Position numbers and translations under genes: made by a program
Shown here: piece after piece, positions 11,876 to 23,268 of the stretch
How positions within the stretch are numbered: the stretch's first letter is position 1
Layout: every line of letters starts with the position of its first letter
Notes under the pieces: generated by a model
The model's database searches: none
What the model was told of the DNA's origin: nothing
Seen by the model: the letters and a program-made list of their open reading frames with translations, nothing else
From: Aureobasidium sp. EXF-3400
Taxonomy: Eukaryota > Ascomycota > Dothideomycetes > Dothideales > Saccotheciaceae
Assembly: GCA_024195585.1 (NCBI GenBank)
Contig: SWBL01000039.1
Span: forward strand, 1-64,000
DNA length: 64,000 bases
Reading direction: 5' to 3'

Positions 11876-13040
11876 TCAGGGGTCGAGATAACTTCCATGA
11901 TGTTCCCCAAAGTACGGCCAGGGGTATTGTTCCCTTGTGCTCGTCATTGAAATTTGTTCCTGACTAGTAATGCATTGTCCATAAGAGAGGTGTGATCGAT
12001 TGTGACTGCATATCGTTGGGCCTTGTTTCTGACAGCTGACTCGTAAGAAAGTTTCCATCAGGGTCAAGTGATCGATGATGAGATCGACGCGATCGTTGTG
12101 CAATATATTGATGGCGAAGTGCGTAACGTTCGCAAATTTCAAGCTCGGGCATGCCGAGAGGATCAGACATTGTCAGCCAGGATGTGCTGCTCGAGTCTGA
12201 GCGCGGTCGGTTTTTGCTCCCCAGAACTTTTGATTTCCCAAGGATACCACGGTGATACCTCAAAATCGATTGGCAGCTTTCCTATGATAGTATGGATGGC
12301 GCGGATCTCTCGATCCGTCAGCCGACGTGAGGTGGTCAATTGGATCAAGAACCATAATACCAGGCATATAGTTCTACAAGCTTTGACAACCTTGCGAGGG
12401 TGCGCTTCGGTGAAGTAGCATTGGCTGCGAAGTTCAACGAGCGTAGTCTTGAAGAAAATGGCATCTTGTCAATCTCATGCATGAATTCTCGCCGTGTTGT
12501 GGTTAGCAGATTCTCAAAAGGCTGTTTGGCAGTGCATCCGGGGCACTCAGTGGTACCTTCCAAAAATATTGCTGGTTCCTTCCAACTTGTATACTTGGCA
12601 ATTCCGTATTATAAGCTTGGGACTTGCTTATATATGAACTTCTGCTTATATCGCAACTATACAGCATCTGATAGAGTGTGGGCCTACTTTTGCCTCCGCC
12701 ATATTTGCGCTTCACCTCTTCTTGAGCCACTCTCCACCAGTTCTCGAATGGCTAGTAGTATGTCGGACAGACTCAGACTCATTGATCGATCGACTTCCTG
12801 CAGTCCGGTTGAGGGCGAGGGAAAGGCACCCGGTGGCGAAGGGCTTCCTGGTGTTCCCTCTGGAAAGATACATCGAGTCGTCCCAGATAGGCGGCTTCTA
12901 TGTTTCGCTGATCAAGTTCAAGGGTCTCTCCTTCCTCCATTGCTCGAACTTGTCAGAGCCCTTTTCGAAGTTGTAACATGGTTTGGCAAATGTCAGCCAT
13001 TCAGCTGGTATGAGGCTGTAATACGTACCTACCTCGAAAG
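11876..13040 (-). pseudogene. decayed protein gene, family not identified
   Basis: On the minus strand, successive short open pieces in different frames read like one broken protein. From 5' to 3' they are EKGSDKFEQWRKERPLNLIS with PPIWDDSMYLSRGNTRKPFA (about 13000-12780), ECPGCTAKQPFENLLTTTRR (about 12560-12350), LTDREIRAIHTIIGKLPIDF (about 12340-12165) and KFANVTHFAINILHNDRVDL (about 12140-11876). Frameshifts and stops separate them, and I could not repair the frame with plausible introns. The last piece has the rhythm of the hydrophobic body of fungal 2EXR-type orphan proteins, but that is only an impression. Confidence 0.3.
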
Positions 13041-14168
13041 GTATACTTCCTGGTCGATTCACTGACGGAGAACTCATTGGCCCTACTGGAGTCGCCGCGT
13101 TGTTGAACGGTTGTTGCTTGACCTTTGGTTCTCTGAGTTACCGAGATCAGTCTGTTTCAAAGGTATGTTATTGAACTTTTCTGAGTTCATTCTGCCGTGC
13201 TACCCAATGCGAGGTCATAATGTTGCAGAACTTAACCCAGTTTTGCAGATAACGTGCACCAGAACGAGTACAGCTTTGCCGACGTCGCTTGCCTTGAGTA
13301 ACAGGCTCACTCCAATGATTTTGTCGAATTCTCTTCCTACCCTTGCACTTCGAAGCAGCGTAGAGTCAAAGACTCGGTATGGAGCTCAGAGAGTCTCTGC
13401 AGGGTAAAAAGGTCAACAGCCGATGGGTCTGGCCACAACTGCAAGTCAATATTGCTTTCAGATCAACCAAACATATCGACAGCAGCCTATTTGTAACATA
13501 GACAATATCCCCTTGTATTGCGCAGCCACGGCCATGCAGGCGAGATCTTCTGGATCTGGCTGCATTGGTATAGTCGCACTTTCCGTATGCTTTGCTTTTT
13601 GGATAGTGCTTGGTGTTCCTCAATGACGGACAGAACAAACACCCGCCAATCTGAAGGTAGTAAGCACCTGATACTTCTCGAAACAGATCTCAACCGACAG
13701 GATCACTTTTTCAGCCCTTGAACAGCTCATTCAGATACTGTCATTCTCCTTGAGTACATAACCCTCCGCCTGCGAGCCCCTAACTCGCTCCTTCCAGCCT
13801 GGATTCTTCAACTCTAGCAGCTGGAGTCCTTCTTATCTAGCCTCAGAGTCTCCTTTAATCTCGTTCAACACAGTATTCGGCCACTCACTCTCTACTGCAA
13901 GCATCGTGGTCCTGTCCTCGAGGTCCTTGGGCTGAACTTGGTGGCTATTAGCTCTGACCTCGCACTGTTTGATCAGCAACGCTCAATCCTTGCCCTAGGC
14001 GTCGACAGCTGCAGGTTCGTCGTTCACGGTTCGACGACCTCGTGAAGACAGAGCTAGTATGCCTGTTAACGACGCGCTCCCCCCTCAATCTCTTGGTTGT
14101 GTGCGTCTCATGCTGCTCGCCGAGGTGAATCTGATGAGTAAGAGCGCGGTCAAGACTCAAGTGGTACA
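13041..14168. other. no supported gene
   Basis: Short frames only. The last few hundred bases are the presumed promoter of the secreted-protein gene starting at 14169. Confidence 0.35.
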
Positions 14169-14683
14169 ATGAAAGGGATGATTTGCTTAATCTTATTAAA
14201 GTTGGTGGTGTTGTACATATTCACCGGATGCATCGACATCTTTGAGCGATCTTGCAATGATGCTTCCAACAACTCTTTGGAATGTCCCGTCAATGACATA
14301 CAACTGCTTATGTATTCGATGAGATGGAACACAACACAACGCCAGGACTTATGCGTACCACCTTGCAGCTCGTCGCTCAAACAGCTTGCCAACGCAGTAC
14401 ATCCTGGCTGCACAACTGAGTCGTCCATCTTCAATGGTACCGACATAACGTATAGCAATCTCATACACCATATCCAATACAAGATTGGCTTCATCACCCT
14501 CGTGGATGTCTCCACAGGCAGCTACTGCCTCGATGTAGAGTACACGTGAGTGTCAAAAGATACGTTGTCAGGATGCTGGAGCTCATAACACTTAGATTCC
14601 AGTTGCAACATCAACCATGGTTGGTCAGGGTCAGGTTACTTGATCTAACAACACTTGAAAATGCTTTTTTCTTATTACGCTGA
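14169..14683 (+). CDS. secreted Cys-rich protein, N-terminal part of a LysM-family protein, probably truncated
   Basis: ATG 14169 opens a clear signal peptide (MKGMICLILLKLVVLYIF). It is followed by the pattern seen in N-terminal segments of fungal LysM proteins: W-N-T-T about residue 54, DLCVPPCSSSLKQL, a Cys about 15 residues on, a hydrophobic helix, then VDVSTGSYC. A canonical Cys just before the last motif appears replaced. A good intron (GTGAGT at 14546 to TTAG at 14595) joins exon 14169-14545 to 14596-14683, where an early stop gives about 154 aa. No LysM (chitin-binding) module follows in frame. Downstream text at about 14680-15000, including PYCANRCQATF near 14930-14970, hints at a lost chitin-binding C-terminus. 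It probably acts outside the cell, or is a dying effector gene. Confidence 0.45.
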
Positions 14684-16017
14684 TGGAGATACGGATCCTG
14701 TTGTGGATGTGAATGGTTTATGTCTCAGCCCATCAGACTACATCCGAACCAGTGGACGTGTCACAATACCCTCAGCCTCCAAGTACGGCGGAAGTGGATC
14801 GTTTCGAGATCCGCCAAGTCCCAATCGACGACGGTAACTATGGCCGCAGTGCGGAATTGAGTGCTGGTGAACACCCACTCGAGATACAGTGTTTCTCCTG
14901 TTTTCCGTGATTACAAACGTTCTACCAAGGTCCGTACTGTGCTAACCGATGCCAGGCAACGTTTTATCTGCGGCAAGAGTATGGACGATCAGGTCTGTGA
15001 TCCTTTGCATTCTCTCATTATTCCTCTTCTACCTCATCAATCTGCCGTCATCATCAACGTAGTTTGCTTCACGCTCAATACCTCATTCCACATCATGTCG
15101 TGGCTCGTCTGTAATGATATACTAAGAGACATGCTGGATCTGGCAGTCTTGACTCGGGGTTGCTCCTTAACTGCAGGATATCCTCAATGGTCCCTGAAGG
15201 ACGTCCTGTAAGTTTATTAAGACAACTGAGTGTGCTTTTCATCATCACTTGTAGGTTTAGCAATTTGCACTTTTGCATAGTACCTTACAAATAAGATCTA
15301 CACTATCACAGTCCGACAGCTTTACATTTGATATCAGTTGGTCACTGCTACTATGACATGCTAAGAGGAGAAATAGTCATAGCTGCTATGGATATGATTA
15401 TCCTCTCTCATTCTTTTGCTTTATGCCAAAAACTTTGCAGTGGCTTAACGCATTGACTTTACTTCCTAACCATTAAAGGTTTTCCAAAGACCGCTAACGC
15501 TTCATATAGTCTTATAGTATCAAGTACATCATAGAAATGGGTTCCTCTTGGGTCTTTCCGGGAAGGATTTGTCCCTTGATATACATGTTTGCTGTCTATT
15601 CAAATTGCTTCCTATGAGAGTGCTTTGTCTTTGCGCATAGAAGATACTTTGATACATCTTGAAGCCGTTTGTTTATATGGATATATGTATATTCAAGAAT
15701 AGAAAGAAAACATTGAATGATTTCTCAATAACTTGCATACTATATCTCAAATCACAATTGATATCCCACACAACTATTGAACAAAGGAGTGATACTCAGA
15801 AAGAAACAGTTGAGGGATTAATGCTCGAGGTCTTTCAAAAGGTCGAAAGAGCAGCGGTTGCCAAAAAGATACTTATACTGTACCAACCAAGTTGCTCTTT
15901 CAAGAGTGCCTTGCCTGCGCCAAGTCCATTCTACTCAGCTCCTGATCATGTCCAAAATTGATATACTTTGCTCCCCGATCCTGCTCCCATCAATCTGCAA
16001 TCAACTCGATCAGACCT
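14684..16017. other. AT-leaning spacer with possible remnants of the preceding gene
   Basis: Up to about 15000 there are Cys-containing fragments that could be the broken C-terminal half of the LysM-like gene. From 15200 to 15950 the DNA is AT-rich with frequent stops in all frames. No gene was seen. Confidence 0.35.
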
Positions 16018-16112
16018 GCCGGGGTAGCTCAATCGGTAGAGCGTGTGGCTCTTATCTTCTCTCACAGATATTCCAAACCTCAAGGTCGTGGGTTCGAGCC
16101 CCACCTTCGGCT
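16018..16112 (+). tRNA. tRNA-Lys(CTT) with 22-nt intron
   Basis: Acceptor GCCGGGG (16018-16024) pairs with CTTCGGC (16105-16111) using two G-T pairs. The D arm is GTAGCTCAATCGGTAGAGC. The anticodon CTT lies at 16051-16053 in loop CTCTTA. An intron of about 22 nt (16055-16076) follows position 37, the canonical place. Anticodon stem TGTGG pairs with CCTCA with one T-T mismatch. The T arm is GTGGG TTCGAGC CCCAC. A T5 run at 16145-16149 is the likely terminator. Confidence 0.9.
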
Positions 16113-16730
16113 ATTCCTAATACAATCGATTGCGATTGATCGTCTTTTTGTCTCGTGTTGCTGTGTCGAAATATCTGGTAGAGAACTTTTTTTTCTAAGG
16201 TTTTGGCGCTAGCGGAGCGGGTAGGGCTGAGGCTCGTGCGCGAAGCTTTGAGAGACAGGGTGGGAGGTGCGACGATGGAATTTGAGACAAAACGAGCGAT
16301 AGCGAGGCATCCTGCCAATGATTTTTGGAAGTGACTTGATGATATTATCTGCTAGGATATTTCATGGACGATTTCCAAGTTCCAAGCTGATTGAGCTTGT
16401 GGTGGTGTTGATATCCTGGAAATCATGTTTCGAGTTGGTCAATCCTGGAAAATGGGTCTGTACCACATTGAATGAAGACTATCAAGAGCAAGAGAGCAAG
16501 AGTTTTCTCCGGAAGACGGCAGGAATGCTCGGATATATACATAAAGAAATTAGACGCATTGCTCTACCGATGTGTGATGTTACTGTATCCATCCGAGGAC
16601 TGTGACATGATAGACAACGATACCGACCAACAGACGGGATATCCTCGGCACGATGTTCAAGCACTATTTATGCTATGCAGGCACAATTCACATGCAGATT
16701 CATCAGAGTGGAGAGCATTAATTCAGAGAC
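16113..16730. other. spacer
   Basis: Contains the tRNA terminator and the 3' flank of the flavohemoglobin gene. Nothing else was recognised. Confidence 0.4.
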
Positions 16731-18022
16731 CTACGACAAATTACCGGTGCCAAAGATTTCCAGCTTTATCCTCTGTTCATCAACTCCAAAGCTCTTGAGT
16801 TTGTCACCCATATCCTTCATGAAACCACCAGGACCGCAGATGTAGTAGACAGCCTCTTTGTCGTCCAAACACAGATCCTTGTCTTTGTCGATCTTGTCCA
16901 AATCCATACGGCAAGCAAAGTCATAGTCTGTGTGTTGCTTCGCATCAGCAGAGGGATGCTTGTTGAAGATGACAGAAGTAATGTGAGGGTGTGCTGTTGT
17001 CGTCTCGCGGACATGAGGTCCAAAAGCTTGAACATCTGATGATCGCGTTGCGTGGATGAAACTGATCCTACGGTCTTTCTTCTCCTGAACAAAAGTATCG
17101 AGGATGGAAACCATTGGTGTGATACCCACGCCTGCAGAAATCAAAACCAGAGCTCCGCTACTTTCTTCCTTTGGGTCTGCGTAGAATTCGCCGAAGGGAT
17201 GCGAGACTTGGAGAACATCGCCTTCCATTTTGTCTGCGTGGAGGATGTTGGAGATATAGGCTGGGTGAGTGATATCCCCTTCCTGAGCGGAGGATTCGCG
17301 CTTCACGCTGATGCGGTAATGATCAGGAGATGGCGAAGCGGACAGCGAATATTGGCGATTCTGATCATGGTGGAGTGATGGAACCGAGGTGGAGACACTG
17401 ATGTACTGGCCAGGAAGGTAAGAAGGTAATGGCTTTCCGTCCACGGGAGAGAGATAGAACGACGTGATATGCTCTGACTCAGGGTCCTTCTTTGAGATAC
17501 GGAAGTCGCGCCAGGATGTCCAAGGACCGGCAGATTTGTAGAGTGAGTCTTCTTGCCTGATCATCTATACATCGTGTCAGTCAACAGAGTATAGAAAAGG
17601 AGTGCAACGGAGGTATCGCTTACAATGTTCGCCAATTGCCAGTAAGCCTGTCCCCAAGCCTCTAGTATCTCAGGTGTCAACGCCTCACCAAGCACATCAC
17701 CCATTGCACGGAGCAGGTATGTTCCTACAACATCGTAGTGCTCAGGTTGTACGAACATACTCGCATGTTTGTGACAGATCTTCTCAACAGCTGGAGATAG
17801 CACACCTAAATCATCGATATGCGAGGCGTATGCGTACAAGCTACCCGCAAGTGCACCAGCTTGATGTCCAGTCTTTTGATTTGTTTGGTTGAAGATACCG
17901 TTCAGAGATGGGTTCTCCTTGAGAAGTATGTCGTAAAAGTGAGTAGTGATCGTATGGCCGTGTTCCTTCAACACAGGTACGGTTGCTTTGATAAGCTTGA
18001 CTTGATCCGGTGTCAACGACAT
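16731..18022 (-). CDS. fhb: flavohemoglobin (nitric oxide dioxygenase)
   Basis: Two exons, 18022-17624 (133 codons) and 17564-16731, joined in phase 0 across a 59-nt intron (GTAAGC...TATAG), give 410 aa, the usual size for the family. The globin domain is residues 1-135, with distal Tyr in HFYDIL (about 30) and the proximal haem His in KHASMFVQPEHY (about 86). A ferredoxin-reductase-type FAD/NAD module follows: FAD site NRQYSLS, then NAD(P)-binding ISAGVGITPMVS and CGPGGFM. The family converts NO and O2 to nitrate with NAD(P)H and protects against nitrosative stress. No targeting signal is seen, so it is probably cytosolic. Confidence 0.95.
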
Positions 18023-18935
18023 GTTGCTGTGGTCGCACGTAATGCAGTCTCAAGAGTCAAGTAGTGGGGTGGGTAGAAGAAATAAGGAACAAATCGCAGA
18101 TAAGAAGGAATACCTTAGCTGTATAAAGCCAACGTACATATGACACTTTTATAAGCAGGAGCAAAGTCCACTCGGGCTACGGACACAGAACCGCAGCACC
18201 CGCAACATCCCTAAAGTTGCCCTACGTGAGAAGAGCTCGCATGCTTGCGACTCTGACAATTCTAATCGGGCCATAGAAGATTCGCGTGTTAGTCATCGAA
18301 AAAGGGAGAAGGTGCTGAGCGTGACGTGAGAGCTGGGTGGCTCGCTGTTTCCTTGTCGCGATTCCTTCCCGAGCGCGACAAGGTATTTCCGAGGGGACGG
18401 ACAAGGGAGCTGCAGGTCGAGATCTACTTGTTCCTTCCGCATGGATAATGTCAGAATATAGCGCGCACCCAGCGTCGTACTCAGTGTCGATGTTTCGATG
18501 GATATCGAGCATTATTTGATGAGTTGTCGTTGAAAGAAAGATATACACTTTCTTGCTCGAGGTGTGCTTGCAATTCGGCCGCGGAGATGCTTTCAAGCCA
18601 CTAACCACCACAACGCCTCATCAGGTGAGCATACCAAAACCTCTCCTTCATCTTACGAGAGAATTCGATGTCTCCGGTATATACAGATCACTTCAAGCGA
18701 GAACGAGCACATGTGTTCGATTTGTCGGAAAGCATCGGGATTTCTTCAAAAGTTGATCGTGAATTCATTTGTGTGTTTTTCATCCTCCCATCATCCATCA
18801 TCTACCCATCTCATCAAGCCGCAGATTATCAAGAGCTGTTGAAGCGAAACTAAAGAGAAAGCCACCGACGCTGTAAAAACATAAAACACCTTGCCTCCAT
18901 AAAACAAAACACAAAGCCAACTTTTTCATCTCCTT
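18023..18935. other. spacer/promoter of the flavohemoglobin gene
   Basis: Holds the promoter of the minus-strand flavohemoglobin gene and the 3' flank of the next minus-strand gene. No coding frame is convincing. Confidence 0.4.
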
Positions 18936-21179
18936 TTAAGCCATGAAACCTTCAGGCATATCCAAGAACCCATCCAATGCCCAACCCAAAGAATCGAACG
19001 GCGCATTGGCCGCGAAATTAAGATTCTCCCAGTTTTCGAGTCCGCTCAAGGTCAAGTCTTGGTCAGGTGCCATGGTGGACGGCGGTAGCGCATCGCTGGT
19101 GGTGTTGTCTACATTGGGGATAGCAGTAGGAATGGTGGGATGTTGAATAGCGCGGTCGAGGTTCTTGGACGCACCAGCACCTACGTGATCCTTCCATCTC
19201 CATACACTGTCGTAGAGCAAGCTCATGCTCATTCTGCAGCGTACCTTGAGTTGGAGTGACTGCTCTGGATCTTGAGCGAAGTTGGGCGAGTCAGGGTAGA
19301 GTTTGTTGGTGGAGCCTCCGCCGTTTGCTTGCCATAGTTGAGCAAGGACTTCTGCAAGGCGTTGAGGAAGGTCGTTGGGCGCAACAGAGAGATTACGAAG
19401 AGCAGCGACGGTCTGTAGGAACAAAGTTCTTCCACTTGTGACGTCGACCTTGTTGGAGAAGAAAGAGTTTAGCAATTTCATCAGAGTGAAGCCAGCAGCC
19501 AAGAGCATTTGCATCATGTAGTTGGTTGCAAAGCATTGGTAAGGCCCTGAGAGGTGCTCGCCGCCGGGAGTGTGCACTCCAACGTTAGGAGGCAGAGCCA
19601 AGAACGACTTGAGTACAGTGGTAGCAGCGATATACAAGGCTGAAAGATCGGACTTGTACGTCGGAGCAGAAGGAGAGCCAAAGAAGGCCGTCAAACGAAG
19701 ATGGAGGCATGCGATCTGTGCATTGAGGAGATCGATATGTGAAGCGTGGTTTGCACGAAGAGAAGTTTCCAGCTCTTCATACTCTCTTCCTAGTGTATCG
19801 ATGAGAAGCCAGCGTTGAGCCTCGTCACCAGCAACAAACTCATCCCGTTGCATGATGTAGCATGTGCGCGTGACTTTGTCAACGAATCTCTCAATCTGGA
19901 TGCGGTTGCGGAAGGCACCAGAGATGCGATCAAGGTGTAAGCCATGGGTGTACCAGTTCCAGCGCGAGATTTGAGGCATACCATAACCAGTGGATGTATT
20001 CTGTGCGATCAGATTGACAGCGACCCAGGTGTGCATGCGGTCCTGGATGTCCTCGTCGCGCAACTCGATACGATTGCGTGAGAAGTCTTGGGCATGCGAA
20101 GGACGGTGTAGACCGAACTGCATGGCGAGTTGAACCATGGTTCCACAGAGCATCATGCTCGGATCGTGCGAGGTCGAGCTACTAGGCATGGGCCATGTGC
20201 AAATGAGGACCAGAGCCTTGACAATGTGGTAGGACTGCGGGTCTGAGGCGATCGTCGACCACATCAAGTCGGTGAAGGAGCGGCGTAGTTCTTGCAAGAG
20301 GCCCGGACGACCGTCGTAGCGGCGCATGGCAATTGCGAGGATGGTCCAATGAAGCAGGGGGCACATGGCGAAGAAGGCCGTGTAGGGCGTGTCGGGTGAT
20401 AGCAATGGAAGGTATGGATGATAGCGCGCAAAGTAGATACCCACAAGATCCATGACTTCGTTCTCTGTCAGAGTCACTCTTCCAAGCGTGTGTAGCGTCG
20501 GCTCTCGTGTCGGGTAATCGATGCCGCCTTGTGCCAGGTCGAGTAGCGAACGCGATGCGGCTGCTTCATTGGGACCAGGGAAGGGGTTGTTCGCACTCGC
20601 GTACGGCGGTTGCGGCGGGAAAGTGGGAGGTTGCGTAGGGTCTCCGGTAGTGGTTGACATGGCGCCTCGTGTGATGAGCAGGCGCAGGTTCGCATTCTCG
20701 TTCTTGAGCGTGTCGAGCTCGCGTTCCATCTCGGCATGTCGCTGTCGCTTCTCTTGTCGCTTGAAGCCCGGGTCGATGGCGCACGTCAGGTGGTGCTTGA
20801 TGCATCGTCCGCATGGCTGGAACTCTGGCTCGGTCTGGATGTTGCATCGTAGCTGTGCTTGCTGTCAGTCTCTCTACCGAGACGCGTCGAGTCGCGCTTC
20901 GGGTCTGACCTTTTGCTGTCGACACTGATTGCACGCTCTCTTCACCGGGTGCGCCTTTGCCAGGCCGCCCGACGTGTCTGCTTGCGGACTGTGGTCATCG
21001 TGAATCTCGCTCTTCTTCCTCTTCCTCGGTGGGCCTGCTGTCGACGAGGATGTGGGCGTGAGCTGTTGCTGCTGCTGCTGTTGGATGTGCTGCAGGGTCG
21101 GCGGCACGTCTCCGCTGAAGGGTGTCGACGTCGGTGATTGTTGGAGACCCGAGAAGTCGGTACTGCCTGGCCATGCCAT
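18936..21179 (-). CDS. Zn2Cys6 transcription factor, Leu3-like
   Basis: Exon 1 is 21179-20910 (ATG of MAWPGSTDF) and exon 2 is 20852-18936. The 57-nt intron (GTCAGA...CACAG) splits the zinc cluster, and splicing restores CNQCRQQK|LRCN...PCGRCIKHHLTC, a full C-x2-C-x6-C-x10-C-x2-C-x6-C cluster. The product is 728 aa. N-terminal features are a seven-Gln run and the NLS-like PRKRKKS. After the cluster come the linker FKRQEKRQR and a short coiled coil (MERELDTLKNENANL). A long fungal-specific regulatory domain follows (FARYHPYLPLL, GTMVQLAMQFGLHRP). Cluster and linker resemble the Leu3/LeuB branch that controls branched-chain amino acid genes, but the targets are inferred. An upstream ATG at 21279 is out of frame. 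Confidence 0.88.
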
Positions 21180-21399
21180 GACTGCTGCTGAGTGCGGACG
21201 AGTTGCAGTATGATCCTCCGGTACCGCACTGCGTTGACACCTCAGTAGTATAAATGTCACCGGTTTCGCCGTGACTCATGGTCTGAATGAATTTTTGTTT
21301 GTCAAGCTGCGGGGTTGTCCGCTTCCGCGGTTCGTTGGGCCTTGGCTTTGGTCAGCTGCGTTTTGTTATTGGCTCTTGTTCGATCAATCTTCAACAGTT

Positions 21400-21473
21400 G
21401 GTTCTGTGGTGTAGTTGGTTATCACTTCTGTCTAACACACAGGCGGTCCTGAGTTCGAGCCTCAGCGGAATCA
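21400..21473 (+). tRNA. tRNA-Val(AAC)
   Basis: A complete 74-nt cloverleaf without intron. Acceptor GGTTCTG pairs with CGGAATC (discriminator A), the D arm is GGTGTAGTTGGTTATCAC, and the anticodon loop CTAACAC has AAC. The T arm is CTGAG TTCGAGC CTCAG. A T4 run at 21477-21480 can terminate Pol III. Confidence 0.95.
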
Positions 21474-21831
21474 TCCTTTTGCTGTTCTCTCTGTCACTTT
21501 TTGACCTCTATCTGATGGTATAGACTCTTTGAGCGTGGCTGAAGTTCGGGTTTTCTTTTTGTCAGCAGGCCACGTGGAAGGCCGACGCCGACTCCTTCCT
21601 CAACGTCACATCCTCAAACATCGTCCCTTCTACAATCCGACATACCAAGAAGAATAACCTCCATCATACCTAGACTCTTTGATGAGGAGTCAGCTCAAGA
21701 GCCCTAGCTTTGCATATCCCTCACTCGATGTTCATTGTAGAAGACTTCATGCACCAATCTGCAGCTCTGTTTGAGCAGGATGTCACGTATGCACTCAGAT
21801 ATGGGCTAATTGAGCAAACAAGCTGAAGAAA

Positions 21832-21904
21832 GGTATGTCCACACTCGGCAAAGAAGTCACCTTCAAAAGATGTCTCCAAAAAGCCAGGCATGCACCTGGA
21901 GGCC
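21832..21904. repeat. diverged repeat copy A with terminal hairpin
   Basis: First of three imperfect direct copies spaced about 220-230 bp. The shared core is GTCCACACTCGGCAAAGAAG, then GATGTCTCCAAAAAGCCAGG. It ends in a small hairpin CTGG-AGG-CCAG. No coding frame is shared by the copies. Confidence 0.55.
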
Positions 21905-22062
21905 AGCTCGACAGGCATTAATCTCGCAGTCATTTCATACGCTTTATATCTGGAGGACTGGCACACAGGCGCGATAGATGCTGCTTCTCATCACGTCAAC
22001 AAAGAACGAAGAAGCAAGCGAACAAAAACAAAGCATCGAATTGAAGTTGGTATAAACAACAA

Positions 22063-22145
22063 GGGATGTTCACTCCCAGCAAAAAGACGCACCCGAAGAT
22101 GCGCCTCTAAAAAGCCAGGCGTGTACTCGCACCGCTAAAGGCGAG
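22063..22145. repeat. diverged repeat copy B with terminal hairpin
   Basis: Second copy: GATGTTCACTCCCAGCAAAA, then GATGCGCCTCTAAAAAGCCA. It ends in the hairpin ACTCGC...GCGAGT. The stem sequence differs completely from copy A although the position is the same. Confidence 0.55.
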
Positions 22146-22280
22146 TATCACTCTTGCAGGGTTCTCGACGAGCATGCCACAGACTGAAGACACGCACGTA
22201 TCAGACCTGCTTGATGAAAGAGCAAATAAAAAGGATGTTTTGGAAAAGATCTGAAATTGAAAGTCAGTATATGAAGCGAA

Positions 22281-22359
22281 GTGATGTTCACACCCAGCAA
22301 AAAGCCACCTCCGAAGAGAATGTCTCTTGAAGCAAGGTGTGTCCTCCCCTCAAGGAGGA
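22281..22359. repeat. diverged repeat copy C with terminal hairpin
   Basis: Third copy: GATGTTCACACCCAGCAAAA, then AATGTCTCTTGAAGCAAGG. It ends in the hairpin CCTCC...GGAGG. Another perfect hairpin, GCCTC-TTTTT-GAGGC, lies downstream at 22850-22864. Confidence 0.55.
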
Positions 22360-23268
22360 TTGATCTAGCAGAATCTCTACACAGCACTCATCATGAAACA
22401 AAGATAGTGCTGACAGCATCATCTGCATCGCCCTGAGAAAAAGAAAGGGAAGAGGGAGACTCTGGGGCTGTTTATATAGTGTCTGGCGCGTTGATCGCTT
22501 ACATCAGCGAGGCAGCGAAGCGATCAGCGCTTTGGATGCCGGTATCATCTATCACAGACCGTGGAAACCGCAACGAAATCGAGCTCTACGATTGGCCGAC
22601 GGGAGTAAAGCCGGGCAACGACGACTCATACGGGTTTGGCACCGTTTTGGACCCAACCACAGGCTGACTGAACAGCTGAAGTAAGTCCATTGATCATGTC
22701 TGGGCTGGATGGACTGTAGGAAACATCTCACCAGCTGATCATGGATGTTTGAGGCTTCATGATTGAACATCGATCATCTGTCTGGCCTTTGTTACAAATA
22801 GGTACATGGCTCTCCCATGTAGAAGATTGTCTGCTCTAACATCATCAATGCCTCTTTTTGAGGCTGAGCAAGTGTTATGGATACTCCCCAGTACAATTTG
22901 GAGGGTGAGCAGCTGGTCACTCATGCATTGATTTGCTCCCAGAACTATGGGAAAGCTTCTCGGAGGAGTACATTTATCGAAAGTGGTCAGGTCTTATGTC
23001 AAAATTGCACTATTGTTGTCTGGTGATACGTGTAGCTGTCCTCCAAGTAGGTCAAGACAAACCTGTGACTCGAACAGGGAAGAAAATCATATGATACTCG
23101 TTTTGCAAATCAACAGAAGTTTGACCCTCATGCCGAGTCCTCACCTAGGCCTTATTGGACAGCTCGAAGCTCGAATTTTTACGTCGACCAGACCGGCTGT
23201 CGTCCTGACAGACAAAGATTTTTTCTTGGTCCATCCGTCGCGTGATTCGAAAGTGGACATCAACAAAG
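22360..23268. other. spacer and likely promoter of the mini-exon gene
   Basis: Contains the GCCTC/GAGGC hairpin at 22850-22864 and frames without support. A frame at 22947-23324 overlaps the true start exon of the next gene in another reading frame and was not accepted. Confidence 0.4.

Noticed and set aside
12400..13065. 221-codon plus-strand frame
   Set aside because: It reads as antisense of the decayed minus-strand gene, with no recognisable features.
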